NCBI RefSeq assembly: GCF_014529705.1
Contig: NZ_JAANIH010000003.1
Coordinates: 1 to 64,000 of the forward strand
Reading direction: 5' to 3'
Source: Bradyrhizobium campsiandrae
Lineage (GTDB): Bacteria; Pseudomonadota; Alphaproteobacteria; Rhizobiales; Xanthobacteraceae
Length of the DNA: 64,000 nucleotides
Of the stretch, positions 53,175 to 61,583 are shown one piece after another (the first letter of the stretch is position 1; every line of letters starts with the position of its first letter). Made by a program: the position numbers and the translations under genes. The notes below the pieces were generated by a model. That model had not been told where the DNA came from. It made no database searches and saw only the letters and a program-made list of their open reading frames with translations.

Positions 53175-54317
53175 CTACATTCCGATCGAGGCGAAGAAGA
53201 TCGCAAACAGGCCGTCGAGCACGATCACCAGGAAGATGGACTTGACCACCGACGTCGTCGTCTGCCGGCCGAGCGACTCCGCACTGCCCTTGACGCGCAA
53301 TCCCTCGCTGCAGGCAACGATCCCGATCACCAGCGCCATGAAAGGTGCTTTCAGGATGCCGACCTTGAAATGGGTCACGGAGACGGCCTCATGCAGCCGG
53401 GCGATGTAGATCGCCGGCCCCATGTCTCCGTAGAATTGCGCGACCAGCCCACCGCCGTAGAGCGCGGCAATCGAGCCGATGAAGGCAAGGATTGGCAGCG
53501 CGATAACGAGAGCAGCCACGCGGGGCAGGATCAGGACATCGACCGGACCAAGCCCCATGGTCGAGAGCGCATCGATCTCCTCGCGCATCTTCATCGAGCC
53601 GAGCTCGGCGGTGTAGGCGCTACCCGAACGTCCGGCCACCATGATGGCGACGATGAGCACGCCGAGCTCACGCAGGACGAGGATGCCGACCATGTCGACA
53701 GTGTAGGATTCCGCACCGAACCGTCGGAAGTGGAAGAATCCCTGCTGGGCGATGATGGCGCCGATCAGGAACGTGATCAACGCAACGATGGGGATCGCCT
53801 GAAACCCGATCCGGTAGAGCTGATAGACCAGCGATGTCAGCCGCAGTGAGCGTGGCCGGCGCACGACGCCAATCAACGCCATGAACAAGGAGCCGAGCAT
53901 TTGCAGAAAGATCGCGACATCTTCGCGCGCACCGATCGTGGCCTTGCCGAGATCGTTCAGCCTGAGCAGGACCGGGTTGGGCGCGGCTGTCAGCGCCGGC
54001 GTGTGACGATTGACCTGCCGCACCTCCTCCAGGAGGCCGCTGAAATGTTCGGCCACGCCGGTGATGACGGCCGGCCTCCCGGACGATGCGGCTTGGCGCG
54101 ACAGCTTTTCCAGGACCCAGGCGCCGAGCGTATCGAGTGCGCTGATGCCCGACATGTCCAATGTTACGGCGGTGGATTGAGAGACGTTCACCCCAACCGA
54201 TCGGGACAGCATTTCGAGCGTTGCCACATTGGCAGCGATCCACGGCCCCTCCGGCCGCAATTCCAGCTTATCGCCAGACGGCGTTGCGAGTAGCAGAGGT
54301 TCCGAATTCACACGCAT
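53175..54317 (-). CDS. mlaE: MlaE-type permease with N-terminal STAS (MlaB-like) domain
   Basis: The 380-residue protein has an N-terminal STAS domain at about 1-115 (AVTLDMSGISALDTLGAWVLEK), then the MlaE permease with several spans (FQAIPIVALITFLIGAIIAQQ, AGRSGSAYTAELGSMKMREE and EIDALSTMGLGPVDVLILPR). The STAS part replaces the separate MlaB protein of E. coli. It works with MlaF and the MlaD fusion to move phospholipids. The ATG at 54315-54317 is used; a GTG six bases on fits the GAGG better. An FNR box lies 62-75 bases upstream. Confidence 0.9.
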   Translation of the reverse strand: MRVNSEPLLLATPSGDKLELRPEGPWIAANVATLEMLSRSVGVNVSQSTAVTLDMSGISALDTLGAWVLEKLSRQAASSGRPAVITGVAEHFSGLLEEVRQVNRHTPALTAAPNPVLLRLNDLGKATIGAREDVAIFLQMLGSLFMALIGVVRRPRSLRLTSLVYQLYRIGFQAIPIVALITFLIGAIIAQQGFFHFRRFGAESYTVDMVGILVLRELGVLIVAIMVAGRSGSAYTAELGSMKMREEIDALSTMGLGPVDVLILPRVAALVIALPILAFIGSIAALYGGGLVAQFYGDMGPAIYIARLHEAVSVTHFKVGILKAPFMALVIGIVACSEGLRVKGSAESLGRQTTTSVVKSIFLVIVLDGLFAIFFASIGM

Positions 54318-54378
54318 ATCCTCATGAGACGACTGGTCCCCGATTGTTGCTGTTCTAGGCCGACATGGAGCCACCCGA

Positions 54379-54392
54379 TTGACCTGCCTCAA
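54379..54392 (-). promoter_or_regulatory. FNR/FixK box upstream of the mla operon
   Basis: TTGACCTGCCTCAA, half-sites TTGA and TCAA with a six-base spacer. On the minus strand a TAGAAC hexamer (54352-54357) is centred 31 bases from the box centre, matching four of six -10 positions. The mlaE start follows at 54317. Confidence 0.7.
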
Positions 54393-54414
54393 ACACCGAC
54401 TCGCCGTGGCTCAG

Positions 54415-54428
54415 TTGACGCAAATCAA
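54415..54428 (+). promoter_or_regulatory. FNR/FixK box upstream of the DUF883/holin pair
   Basis: TTGACGCAAATCAA, half-sites TTGA and TCAA with a six-base spacer, 52-65 bases before the DUF883-like start. A weak -10 candidate (TAGGCT, 54450-54455) is at the expected distance. It lies back-to-back with the mla box at 54379-54392. Confidence 0.7.
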
Positions 54429-54479
54429 TAGCCATTGGGCCCGCTCGCATAGGCTCCCGCCATGCAATGGAGACCGTTC

Positions 54480-54755
54480 ATGTTCGATACCGGCAGAATG
54501 AGCGATGAGCTGAAAGCACTCAAGGTCGACGTCACGCGTCTGCTAAGCACCGCTGGCGAGAACATGTTCGAGACGTCAAAGGACCGCACTGAAGCCCTCG
54601 CCGAGCAGATCAAGGCCGCGCTGGCCGAACTCGGCGAGACCGTCAGTGAGGAACAGGAGCAGTTGCACGGCCTCATCACCGAGCGCCCAATGGCCTCGCT
54701 CGCCTCCGCCTTCGCGCTCGGAGTGGTCGTCGGCTTCATGCTGAGGAGACATTAG
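54480..54755 (+). CDS. DUF883 (ElaB/YqjD-like) membrane-anchored protein
   Basis: The 91-residue protein has a long amphipathic helical region (LKALKVDVTRLLSTAGENMF, then a charged helix with many Glu and Lys) and one C-terminal span with the typical ending ASAFALGVVVGFMLRRH. This is the YqjD/ElaB layout. In E. coli such proteins bind ribosomes and anchor them to the membrane in stationary phase; that role here is only by family. The ATG at 54480 has TGGAGA six bases before it and was preferred to the ATG at 54462. The stop touches the next start. Confidence 0.85.
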   Translation: MFDTGRMSDELKALKVDVTRLLSTAGENMFETSKDRTEALAEQIKAALAELGETVSEEQEQLHGLITERPMASLASAFALGVVVGFMLRRH

Positions 54756-55244
54756 GTGAATACCGAGAATGTGGTCAAACACCTGCGCGCCCTGTGGCGC
54801 ACGGACAGGATCATCGCGGATATCAGGCTCCGCCACCTGCTGGTCGGGCTGGGCCTGCGTGCCTTCGCGGCCCTGATTGCCGCATTCGGGCTGCTGATGC
54901 TCGAGCTTTCCGCTTATTTCGCGCTGGTCCAGATCTGGAGCGCGATCGCCGCGGCAGCGATCCTCGGAGCCATCAATTTCGCCATCGCCGCGATTCTCTT
55001 CGTCATCGCGGGGCGTCCGCCATCTGGCCGCGACATCGAGCTTGCCAATGAAATCCACGACACGTCGATCGAGGCACTTCAAGTCGAAGCCCGCGCGTTC
55101 CAGGTCGAACTGACTGGCGCGGTCCATCATCCACTGAGCACGATCGTGCCGGTGCTGGTCCCGCTGATCGCGATCGTCATCAAGAACATGCGAAAGCCTG
55201 CCCGTCAGCCCGCAGCAACCGCGACGTCCGAAGCTGGCCCCTAG
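54756..55244 (+). CDS. Membrane protein of the YqjE/phage holin-like superfamily
   Basis: The 162-residue protein has two strong spans (AALIAAFGLLMLELSAYFAL and AAAAILGAINFAIAAILFVI), an amphipathic helix (ELANEIHDTSIEALQVEARA) and a third C-terminal span (STIVPVLVPLIAIVIKNM). YqjE-type proteins regularly follow YqjD-type proteins, as here: the GTG start comes directly after the preceding stop. The holin label reflects family naming; lysis activity is not implied. It probably shares the FNR-controlled promoter. It ends nine bases from the convergent synthetase gene. Confidence 0.8.
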   Translation: MNTENVVKHLRALWRTDRIIADIRLRHLLVGLGLRAFAALIAAFGLLMLELSAYFALVQIWSAIAAAAILGAINFAIAAILFVIAGRPPSGRDIELANEIHDTSIEALQVEARAFQVELTGAVHHPLSTIVPVLVPLIAIVIKNMRKPARQPAATATSEAGP

Positions 55245-55253
55245 CCACGGACC

Positions 55254-57944
55254 TCACAGCTTCAGCCGCACGTCGCAGATATCAGGCTCGGTCGGATCCG
55301 GCTTCACCTCGAAGCCGAGCTGCCGGCACATCTCGAGCATCACGATGTTCTCCTTGAGTACGTCGCCCGAGATGGTCTTCAGCCCTTCCGACTTCGCGTA
55401 ATCGATGATCAGCTGCATCAGGGCCCAGCCGAGCCCCCTGCCCTTGAGATCGGACCGCAGCAGGATTGCGTATTCGCCGCTCTCGTAGATCGAGTCCGAG
55501 TGCAGCCGCACCACCCCGACCATCTCGTTCTTCTCGTCGAACGCGATGAACGCCATGGCGCGCGCATAGTCGAGCTGGGTAAGGCGCGCGATGAACTCGT
55601 GGGTAAACTCCTTCATCGGCGCAAAGAACCGCAAGCGTAGATCGTGAGGCGTCACGTGACGCAGGAACTCGTGAATGGTCGGCTCGTCCTCCGGGCGCAG
55701 GGGCCGCACCGAGATATGCCACCCGTCCTTCAGGGTAAGGCGCCGCTCCCATTGTGACGGGTAGGCGCGGACGGCGAAATTCGCCGGGCCTGAACCGGCA
55801 AATTTCCGTTGCGGCACCCCTACCGCGACGCGCGCATCGACGGCCGTCACGCCGGTTTCGTCCGCGAGCAGCGGGTTGATATCGAGCTCGCGGATTTCGG
55901 GGATGTCCGTCGCCATCTGCGCCAGCTTGACCAGCACCAGTGCAACCGCGTCCTGCTTGACGGCGGGCACATCACGATAGGCGCGGAGCAATCGCGACAC
56001 GCGGGTGCGATCGATCAGATCCCGGGCGAGCTGCAAATCGAGCGGTGGCAGCGCCAGGGCCTTGTCGTTGATGATCTCCACCGCCGTACCTCCCCGCCCA
56101 AAAACGACGACGGTGCCGAAGGTGGGATCGTCGGCAAGACCTAAAATCAGTTCGCGCGCCTTCGCCTTGACCACCATGGATTGCACGATGACGCCGTCGA
56201 TCCGCGCTTCCGGCCGCAGTTTCTTTGCGCGCGCGAGAATATCGGCGGCGGCCGCGCGCACCGCGCCCGGCGTGGTCAGATTGAGCACGACACCGCCGAC
56301 ATCGGACTTGTGCACGATATCGCGCGACAGGATCTTGAGCACGACCGTGGCGCCTTGCGCGAATATCTCTTCGGCGTAGGCAACCGCCTGCTCGACATCT
56401 GCAGCCGCATAGGTCGGCACCATCGCGATGTCATAGCACCCGAGCAGGTGCTTGATCTCGACCGGCTCAAGCCATTCTCGACCGTCGGCGATGGCCGCCG
56501 CGATGATCTGCTTCGCCGCCGCTACATCCGGAACGAAGGTATCGGGCATCGCCGGCGGAACCTGGCTCAGTTCGTCGACCACCTCGCGATGCCGGACCAA
56601 ATGCATGAAGCCGCGCACCGCGTCATCTTCGGTCGGGTAGTTCGGAATGCCGGCGTCGGACAGCGTCGCAATGATCCCCTGATCGGCACCGATCCAGGCC
56701 GCCAGCACCGGCTTGGCCCAACTGCCGTGCTTCTGGCGATATTGGCCGACGAGCTCGGTCACCGTCGTCGCAATCTGGGCGGCCGAAGCGATCGCGGTCT
56801 GCACGTTGAGCACCAGGACCGCGTCATTGCCGGGGTCCTCGAGCAGCACCCCCAGCGCCGCCGCGTAACGCGACGCATCGGCATCGCCGACGATGTCGAT
56901 GGGATTTGCGCTGGACCATGTCGGCGGCAGCACCGCGTCGAGCTTCTCACGCGTGTCCGGCGTCATGGGGGCGGCAATTCCGCCGAGGTCCGCCAGCCGG
57001 TCGACCGCAAGGACGCCGATGCCGCCACCATTGGTCAGAATGGCGAGGCGCTTTCCCGCCGGCGATCCTATGCGCCCAAGCGTCTCGGCACAATCAAACA
57101 GCTCACGCAGATCGGACACCCGAAGGACGCCGGCGCGGCGGAAGGCCGCATCGTAGACCGCATCAGCACCAGCGAGCGCGCCCGTATGCGTGGCGGCCGC
57201 CTTTGCGCCCTGCGCCATCCGGCCGGACTTCACAACGACGACAGGCTTCACACGCGCCGCGGCGCGTGCAGCCGACATGAACTTCCGCGCGTCCTTGACG
57301 GCCTCGATGTAGAGCAAAATGGCGCGGGTCTTGTGGTCCATCGCGAAATAGTCGAGCAGATCCGCGATGTCGACGTCGATCTGATCGCCGATCGTAACGA
57401 TGCCCGAGAAGCCAACGCCGCGCTGCGCGGCCCAATCCACCATGCCACCCGCAATCGCGCCCGATTGCGAGATCAGCGCGAGGTTTCCAGCTCCAGGCAT
57501 GTGGGCCGCGAAACTCGCATTGAGGCTGACGCCAGGCATCATAATGCCGAGGCAATTGGGGCCGATGAGCCGCATGCCGTATTTGCGGGCGGCCGAAATG
57601 GTGGCCTCCTCGAGCGATCCCGGTCCATGACCAAGCCCCGACGAGATGATCAGGGCGCCGGCGGAGCCGCGTCGGCCGGCTTGATCGATGAGGTCGGGAA
57701 CTTCGCCCGCCGGCGCCGTGATGACGACAAGCTCGGGCACGAAGGGCAGTTGAGCCAGGCTGCTCACGGCAGCCATCCCGCCGATCTCGGCATGACGCGC
57801 ATTGACGAGGCCAAACAGCCCCTTGAATTCCGCCGAGCGAACGTTTTCCAGGACTGCGCGCCCCACCGACACGTGGCGGGGGCTCCCCCCGACAAGTGCC
57901 ACCGACCGCGGCGACAAGAGGTTCTTCAGGCGGTAGGTCGACAT
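55254..57944 (-). CDS. Acyl-CoA synthetase (ADP-forming)-like protein fused to GNAT acetyltransferase (Pat type)
   Basis: The 896-residue protein has an N-terminal CoA-binding domain (SVALVGGSPRHVSVGRAVL), succinyl-CoA-synthetase-like domains (LISQSGAIAGGMVDWA, ILTNGGGIGVLAVDRL), an ATP-grasp part (VVFGRGGTAVEIINDKALA) and a C-terminal GNAT domain from about 735 (VRPLRPEDEPTIHEFLRH, LKGRGLGWALMQLIIDYAKS). This matches the Pat/YfiQ protein acetyltransferases that acetylate lysines, such as that of acetyl-CoA synthetase. The ATG at 57942-57944 is used. It lies 68 bases downstream of the stress-protein gene on the same strand, so it may share its FNR-controlled promoter. Confidence 0.9.
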   Translation of the reverse strand: MSTYRLKNLLSPRSVALVGGSPRHVSVGRAVLENVRSAEFKGLFGLVNARHAEIGGMAAVSSLAQLPFVPELVVITAPAGEVPDLIDQAGRRGSAGALIISSGLGHGPGSLEEATISAARKYGMRLIGPNCLGIMMPGVSLNASFAAHMPGAGNLALISQSGAIAGGMVDWAAQRGVGFSGIVTIGDQIDVDIADLLDYFAMDHKTRAILLYIEAVKDARKFMSAARAAARVKPVVVVKSGRMAQGAKAAATHTGALAGADAVYDAAFRRAGVLRVSDLRELFDCAETLGRIGSPAGKRLAILTNGGGIGVLAVDRLADLGGIAAPMTPDTREKLDAVLPPTWSSANPIDIVGDADASRYAAALGVLLEDPGNDAVLVLNVQTAIASAAQIATTVTELVGQYRQKHGSWAKPVLAAWIGADQGIIATLSDAGIPNYPTEDDAVRGFMHLVRHREVVDELSQVPPAMPDTFVPDVAAAKQIIAAAIADGREWLEPVEIKHLLGCYDIAMVPTYAAADVEQAVAYAEEIFAQGATVVLKILSRDIVHKSDVGGVVLNLTTPGAVRAAAADILARAKKLRPEARIDGVIVQSMVVKAKARELILGLADDPTFGTVVVFGRGGTAVEIINDKALALPPLDLQLARDLIDRTRVSRLLRAYRDVPAVKQDAVALVLVKLAQMATDIPEIRELDINPLLADETGVTAVDARVAVGVPQRKFAGSGPANFAVRAYPSQWERRLTLKDGWHISVRPLRPEDEPTIHEFLRHVTPHDLRLRFFAPMKEFTHEFIARLTQLDYARAMAFIAFDEKNEMVGVVRLHSDSIYESGEYAILLRSDLKGRGLGWALMQLIIDYAKSEGLKTISGDVLKENIVMLEMCRQLGFEVKPDPTEPDICDVRLKL

Positions 57945-58012
57945 GATCACAATCGTCCGATCGGGCAACGGGTCCGACAGTCAAGACTAACCCGATATAC
58001 GTTGAAACGCAT

Positions 58013-58855
58013 CTAGTGCGACATCATCACCCAGCACGGTGGCTGGCCGATGACAGTCTTGGTCACGCCGCCCCAGACCGTCTCGTTCAGTCGCGAATGA
58101 TGGTAGGCGCCCATGACGATGGCGTCGACGGCATGGGATTGCGCCCAATTTCCCAGCACTTTGCCGGTCGAGCTCCCACCGCCCTTCACGGTTTCAAACG
58201 ACGCATAGACCCCGTGTTCCCTGAGATGGTGGACGAGACTGGTGCCGGACTGCGCGATCGCTTGATCGTCGTCGTCGTCGGCCACAGTGATCACATGCAC
58301 CAGAGAAGCGGCCTGCAGAAGCGGCAACGCATCACCGACCGCACGCGCGGCGCGCGCCGAATGGTCCCAGGCGATCATGACATTCTCGAATTCCGGACGG
58401 AGTGCCTCCACACACTGCTCCGGGCAGAGCAGAAGCGGCCGCCCGGATTGGAACAGGAACGTTTCAACGATGTTTTCGGTCCGACTGTCGTGCGGTTTCA
58501 CGGGGATCAAAGCAAGGTCGCTGAAGCGGGCATGCTCGGCCAAGGTCAATGCGATCTGGTCCGCCGGCACCTTGCCCGATCGACTTTGGACACGAATGCC
58601 GGCGCGCGAGGCCGCGCTGGTGAACGCATTCAGGAGCCGCTGCATGTTGACCGCCTCGCGCACAACGCTGAGCTCGTCGGCCTCCTTGTCGTCGGGAAAC
58701 ACCACTTTCGGCCGTTCGAAAACATCGTCTTCGAGCGCGAGCCCGGTCATCCTGGCACCGAGGTCGGCGGCAACGGCGACGCACTTCTCGATCGCGGCGA
58801 GCGCGGGCCCGCTCGGCTGACCGATGAGCGGCAGAAAGACGTCCTTGATGGGCAT
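58013..58855 (-). CDS. Universal stress protein with two USP domains
   Basis: The 280-residue protein has two USP-like halves (DVFLPLIGQPSGPALAAIEK and FENVMIAWDHSARAARAVGD) and a C-terminal patch (VDAIVMGAYHHSRLNETVWG, then GVTKTVIG). The final segment resembles the nucleotide-binding G-2X-G-9X-G(S/T) area, although the spacing is altered. USPs support survival in hypoxia, starvation and other stress. An FNR box is 48-61 bases upstream of the ATG at 58855, fitting low-oxygen induction. It is probably co-transcribed with the Pat-type gene downstream. Confidence 0.88.
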   Translation of the reverse strand: MPIKDVFLPLIGQPSGPALAAIEKCVAVAADLGARMTGLALEDDVFERPKVVFPDDKEADELSVVREAVNMQRLLNAFTSAASRAGIRVQSRSGKVPADQIALTLAEHARFSDLALIPVKPHDSRTENIVETFLFQSGRPLLLCPEQCVEALRPEFENVMIAWDHSARAARAVGDALPLLQAASLVHVITVADDDDDQAIAQSGTSLVHHLREHGVYASFETVKGGGSSTGKVLGNWAQSHAVDAIVMGAYHHSRLNETVWGGVTKTVIGQPPCWVMMSH

Positions 58856-58902
58856 CGGGAATCTCCTTGGTTGCCAAAATAGACGGCTTTTCGTTGGCCC
58901 CC

Positions 58903-58916
58903 TTGATTCTCGTCAA
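58903..58916 (-). promoter_or_regulatory. FNR/FixK box upstream of the universal stress protein gene
   Basis: TTGATTCTCGTCAA, half-sites TTGA and TCAA. The minus-strand hexamer TATTTT (58876-58881) is centred 31 bases from the box centre, the spacing of an activating FNR promoter. The start codon is at 58855. Confidence 0.8.
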
Positions 58917-58952
58917 GGCGGGGAACTCCGCCCGGTCAGGCGCCGGCAGACG

Positions 58953-58966
58953 TTGACCGAAGTCAA
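58953..58966 (+). promoter_or_regulatory. FNR/FixK box upstream of the alcohol dehydrogenase operon
   Basis: TTGACCGAAGTCAA, half-sites TTGA and TCAA. The hexamer TATGGA (58988-58993) is at the expected -10 position, and the start codon chosen for the dehydrogenase (59028) lies downstream. It is back-to-back with the box at 58903-58916 in a divergent promoter. Confidence 0.78.
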
Positions 58967-59027
58967 GGACTGGCCGCTCCGTCATTCTATGGATATTCAA
59001 TCGGAGCGGTTCGCCCCGGAGAGACTG

Positions 59028-60011
59028 ATGCGTGCGATGGTGTTGCCGGCCCCACGAGCGCGACTCCGAATGGAGGAGCGGCCTGACCCCGTCCCCGGCA
59101 ATGGCCAGATCCGGGTGAAGATCAGCGCTTGCGGGGTGTGCCGCACCGACCTGCACGTCGTCGACGCCGAGCTGCCCGATATTCGCTATCCGATTGTACC
59201 TGGACACGAGATCATTGGTCGGGTCGATCTCGTCGGCCCCAATGTTACAACACATGTGCCGGGTGATCGGGTCGGCATTCCCTGGCTCGGCTCGACCTGC
59301 GGAAACTGTCGATTCTGCAGGGAAGGCATGGAAAACCTGTGCGACACTCCGCTGTTCACCGGCTACACGCGTGACGGCGGCTACGCAACGCACACCATCG
59401 CCGACGCGCGCTACGCGTTTCCACTCGACGAAGGCAGCAATGACGTGGAGACCGCGCCTCTGCTGTGCGCCGGGCTGATCGGCTGGCGCTCGCTGGTGCT
59501 GGCTGGTCCTGCGCAGAGGCTCGGTCTCTATGGCTTTGGCGCGGCCGGCCATATCATCGCACAAGTCGCGGTCTGGCAGAAACGATCTGTCTATGCATTC
59601 ACCCGGCGCGGCGATGACGCCGCACAAGATCTCGCGCGACGTCTTGGTGCCGTCTGGGCGGGAGCCTCTGACGAGATGCCCGCCGAGCCGCTTGACGCCG
59701 CCATCATTTACGCACCCGCCGGCGAACTCGTCCCGGCCGCGTTGCGCGCCGTCCGAAAAGGCGGACGCGTCGTGTGCGCCGGCATCCATATGACCGACAT
59801 CCCGAGCTTTCCGTATGATTTGCTCTGGGAGGAACGACAGTTGGTCTCGGTCGCCAATCTGACCCGGCAGGATGGCCTGGATTTTCTCCGGATCGCGCCG
59901 CAGGCCGGTGTGCGCACCGAGACGACGGCATTTCCGTTGGATCAAGCCAACGAGGTCTTGGGCATGCTGCGGAATGGCCAGATTCTGGGCGCCGCCGTCC
60001 TGACGCCCTGA
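59028..60011 (+). CDS. Zinc-dependent alcohol dehydrogenase (MDR family)
   Basis: The 327-residue protein has catalytic zinc residues in ACGVCRTDLHVV and VPGHEIIG, a four-cysteine structural zinc site (CGNCRFCREGMENLC) and a nucleotide-binding fold (LGLYGFGAAGHIIAQVAVW). It belongs to the alcohol dehydrogenase group that includes AdhA-type enzymes oxidising primary alcohols with NAD. The ATG at 59028 has GGAGAG four bases upstream; an ATG at 58989 overlaps the proposed -10 element and is rejected. It is first in an FNR-controlled operon, two bases before the next gene. Confidence 0.9.
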   Translation: MRAMVLPAPRARLRMEERPDPVPGNGQIRVKISACGVCRTDLHVVDAELPDIRYPIVPGHEIIGRVDLVGPNVTTHVPGDRVGIPWLGSTCGNCRFCREGMENLCDTPLFTGYTRDGGYATHTIADARYAFPLDEGSNDVETAPLLCAGLIGWRSLVLAGPAQRLGLYGFGAAGHIIAQVAVWQKRSVYAFTRRGDDAAQDLARRLGAVWAGASDEMPAEPLDAAIIYAPAGELVPAALRAVRKGGRVVCAGIHMTDIPSFPYDLLWEERQLVSVANLTRQDGLDFLRIAPQAGVRTETTAFPLDQANEVLGMLRNGQILGAAVLTP

Positions 60012-60013
60012 CG

Positions 60014-61558
60014 GTGCTGCGGATGCCTGCCTCGATGAAAGATCAAACGGTGATCCAGGAACGGGTGTTCCAAGCACTGGCTGGACATCCCGGCGTGACG
60101 CGGATCGATACGCACGGCGCCTCGGTTTTTCTCGGCGGCGATCGCGCGTTGAAGGTCAAGCGAGCCGTGCGGTTTCCCTTCCTCGACTATTCGACGCTCG
60201 AAAAGCGCAAGGCGGCCTGCGAGGAGGAAATCCGGATCAACCGGCCACTGGCGCCGCAGATCTATCACGGCGTCGTCGCGATCACCGAGGAGCCCGACGG
60301 TTCGGTGACGATCGATGGCCGCGGTCGACCGATCGAATATGCGGTCGATATGTCGCGCTTCGACGAAAACCGGACGCTGGACCATCTGGCCAAGGCCGGG
60401 CCGCTGGATGCAGATCTCGCGGAAGCCATTGCCGAGGCGATCGCAGCTTCGCACGCCGCGACATCGCCCGCGGACCGGGAGGAATGGGTCCCTTCCATCC
60501 CCGCCCTGATCGTTGGCAATAGCGACGGCCTGCGAATCGGCAACCATTTCGACCCGGCAGCGATCGAACAGCTCGGCAAAGCCTCCCACGAGGCATTTGT
60601 GCGCATACGCCCCTTGCTCGAGGAGCGCTGTCGTCAGGGCTTCGTACGGCGCTGCCATGGTGATCTGCATCTCGCCAATATCGTGCTGATCGACCAGCGA
60701 CCCGTGCTGTTCGACGCCATCGAATTCGACGCACGGATGGCAACGATCGACGTGCTCTATGACCTCGCATTCACGCTGATGGACCTGCTCCGCCACGACC
60801 AGCAGTTGGCCGCCAGCGTCGTCTTGAACCGGTATCTTGCCGTGACGCCGCCGGGAAATCTGGACGCGCTTGCCGCCTTGCCGCTGTTCATGTCGATCCG
60901 GGCCGCAATCCGCGCCCAGGTCGCTTTGGCGCGGCTGAAGCGCCCGCATGCCAGCGAGCCCGACATCCTCGATGATGCACGCCGCTATTTCGACCTTGCG
61001 CGTAAGCTGATCCAGCCTGCCGCTCCGCGCCTGATCGCGGTGGGCGGATTGTCTGGCACCGGCAAGTCGGTGCTGGCCCGCGCGCTTGCGCCGATTGTCG
61101 CGCCACAGCCGGGGGCCGTTGTGTTGCGCAGCGACGTCCTGCGCAAGCAGATGTTCGGGGTCGCCAATACGGAGCGGCTCCCGCCATCGGCCTACACGCC
61201 CGAGTTCGCGGCTCGCGTTTACGACACATTGGCCGAGCGGGCACGGCGCACGCTGGCCCAAGGCCATTCGGCCATCGTCGACGGCGTGTTCGCCCGTGAT
61301 GTCGAGCGAGACGCCTTTGCCAGACTGGCGGCGGATTGCAACGTGGCTTTCACCGGCCTCTTCCTGGTCGCGGATCTGGCGACCCGGCAGAAGCGAATCG
61401 GAAACCGTAGCGGAGACGCGTCCGATGCCACGCAAGAGGTTGCCGCAATGCAAGAGCACTATAATATCGGCCATATCGGTTGGGCGACCATCGATGCATC
61501 CGGGACGCGGGAGCAGACGCTGCAGCGCTGCCGGGACGCCATCGCCGAAGGCAGGTAA
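60014..61558 (+). CDS. Aminoglycoside-phosphotransferase-like protein fused to P-loop kinase
   Basis: The 514-residue two-part protein has a kinase-like fold at about 1-330 with the catalytic loop CHGDLHLANIVL and the metal motif FDAIEFDARMATIDVLYDLA. A C-terminal P-loop kinase follows (AVGGLSGTGKSVLARALAP, then SAIVDGVFARDVERDAF). The pairing matches uncharacterised COG2187/COG0645 fusions. The substrate is not known. GTG 60014 is two bases from the dehydrogenase stop; ATG at 60023 or 60035 would also fit. It lies between an alcohol dehydrogenase and a CHAD gene in one run. Confidence 0.85.
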   Translation: MLRMPASMKDQTVIQERVFQALAGHPGVTRIDTHGASVFLGGDRALKVKRAVRFPFLDYSTLEKRKAACEEEIRINRPLAPQIYHGVVAITEEPDGSVTIDGRGRPIEYAVDMSRFDENRTLDHLAKAGPLDADLAEAIAEAIAASHAATSPADREEWVPSIPALIVGNSDGLRIGNHFDPAAIEQLGKASHEAFVRIRPLLEERCRQGFVRRCHGDLHLANIVLIDQRPVLFDAIEFDARMATIDVLYDLAFTLMDLLRHDQQLAASVVLNRYLAVTPPGNLDALAALPLFMSIRAAIRAQVALARLKRPHASEPDILDDARRYFDLARKLIQPAAPRLIAVGGLSGTGKSVLARALAPIVAPQPGAVVLRSDVLRKQMFGVANTERLPPSAYTPEFAARVYDTLAERARRTLAQGHSAIVDGVFARDVERDAFARLAADCNVAFTGLFLVADLATRQKRIGNRSGDASDATQEVAAMQEHYNIGHIGWATIDASGTREQTLQRCRDAIAEGR

Positions 61559-61583
61559 GGCAATCTGATTGGCGCGGGCGAGC

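Noticed and set aside
54756..55244. A prophage holin
   Set aside because: There are no endolysin or phage genes, and the protein directly follows a DUF883/YqjD-like gene, the usual context of chromosomal YqjE-type proteins.
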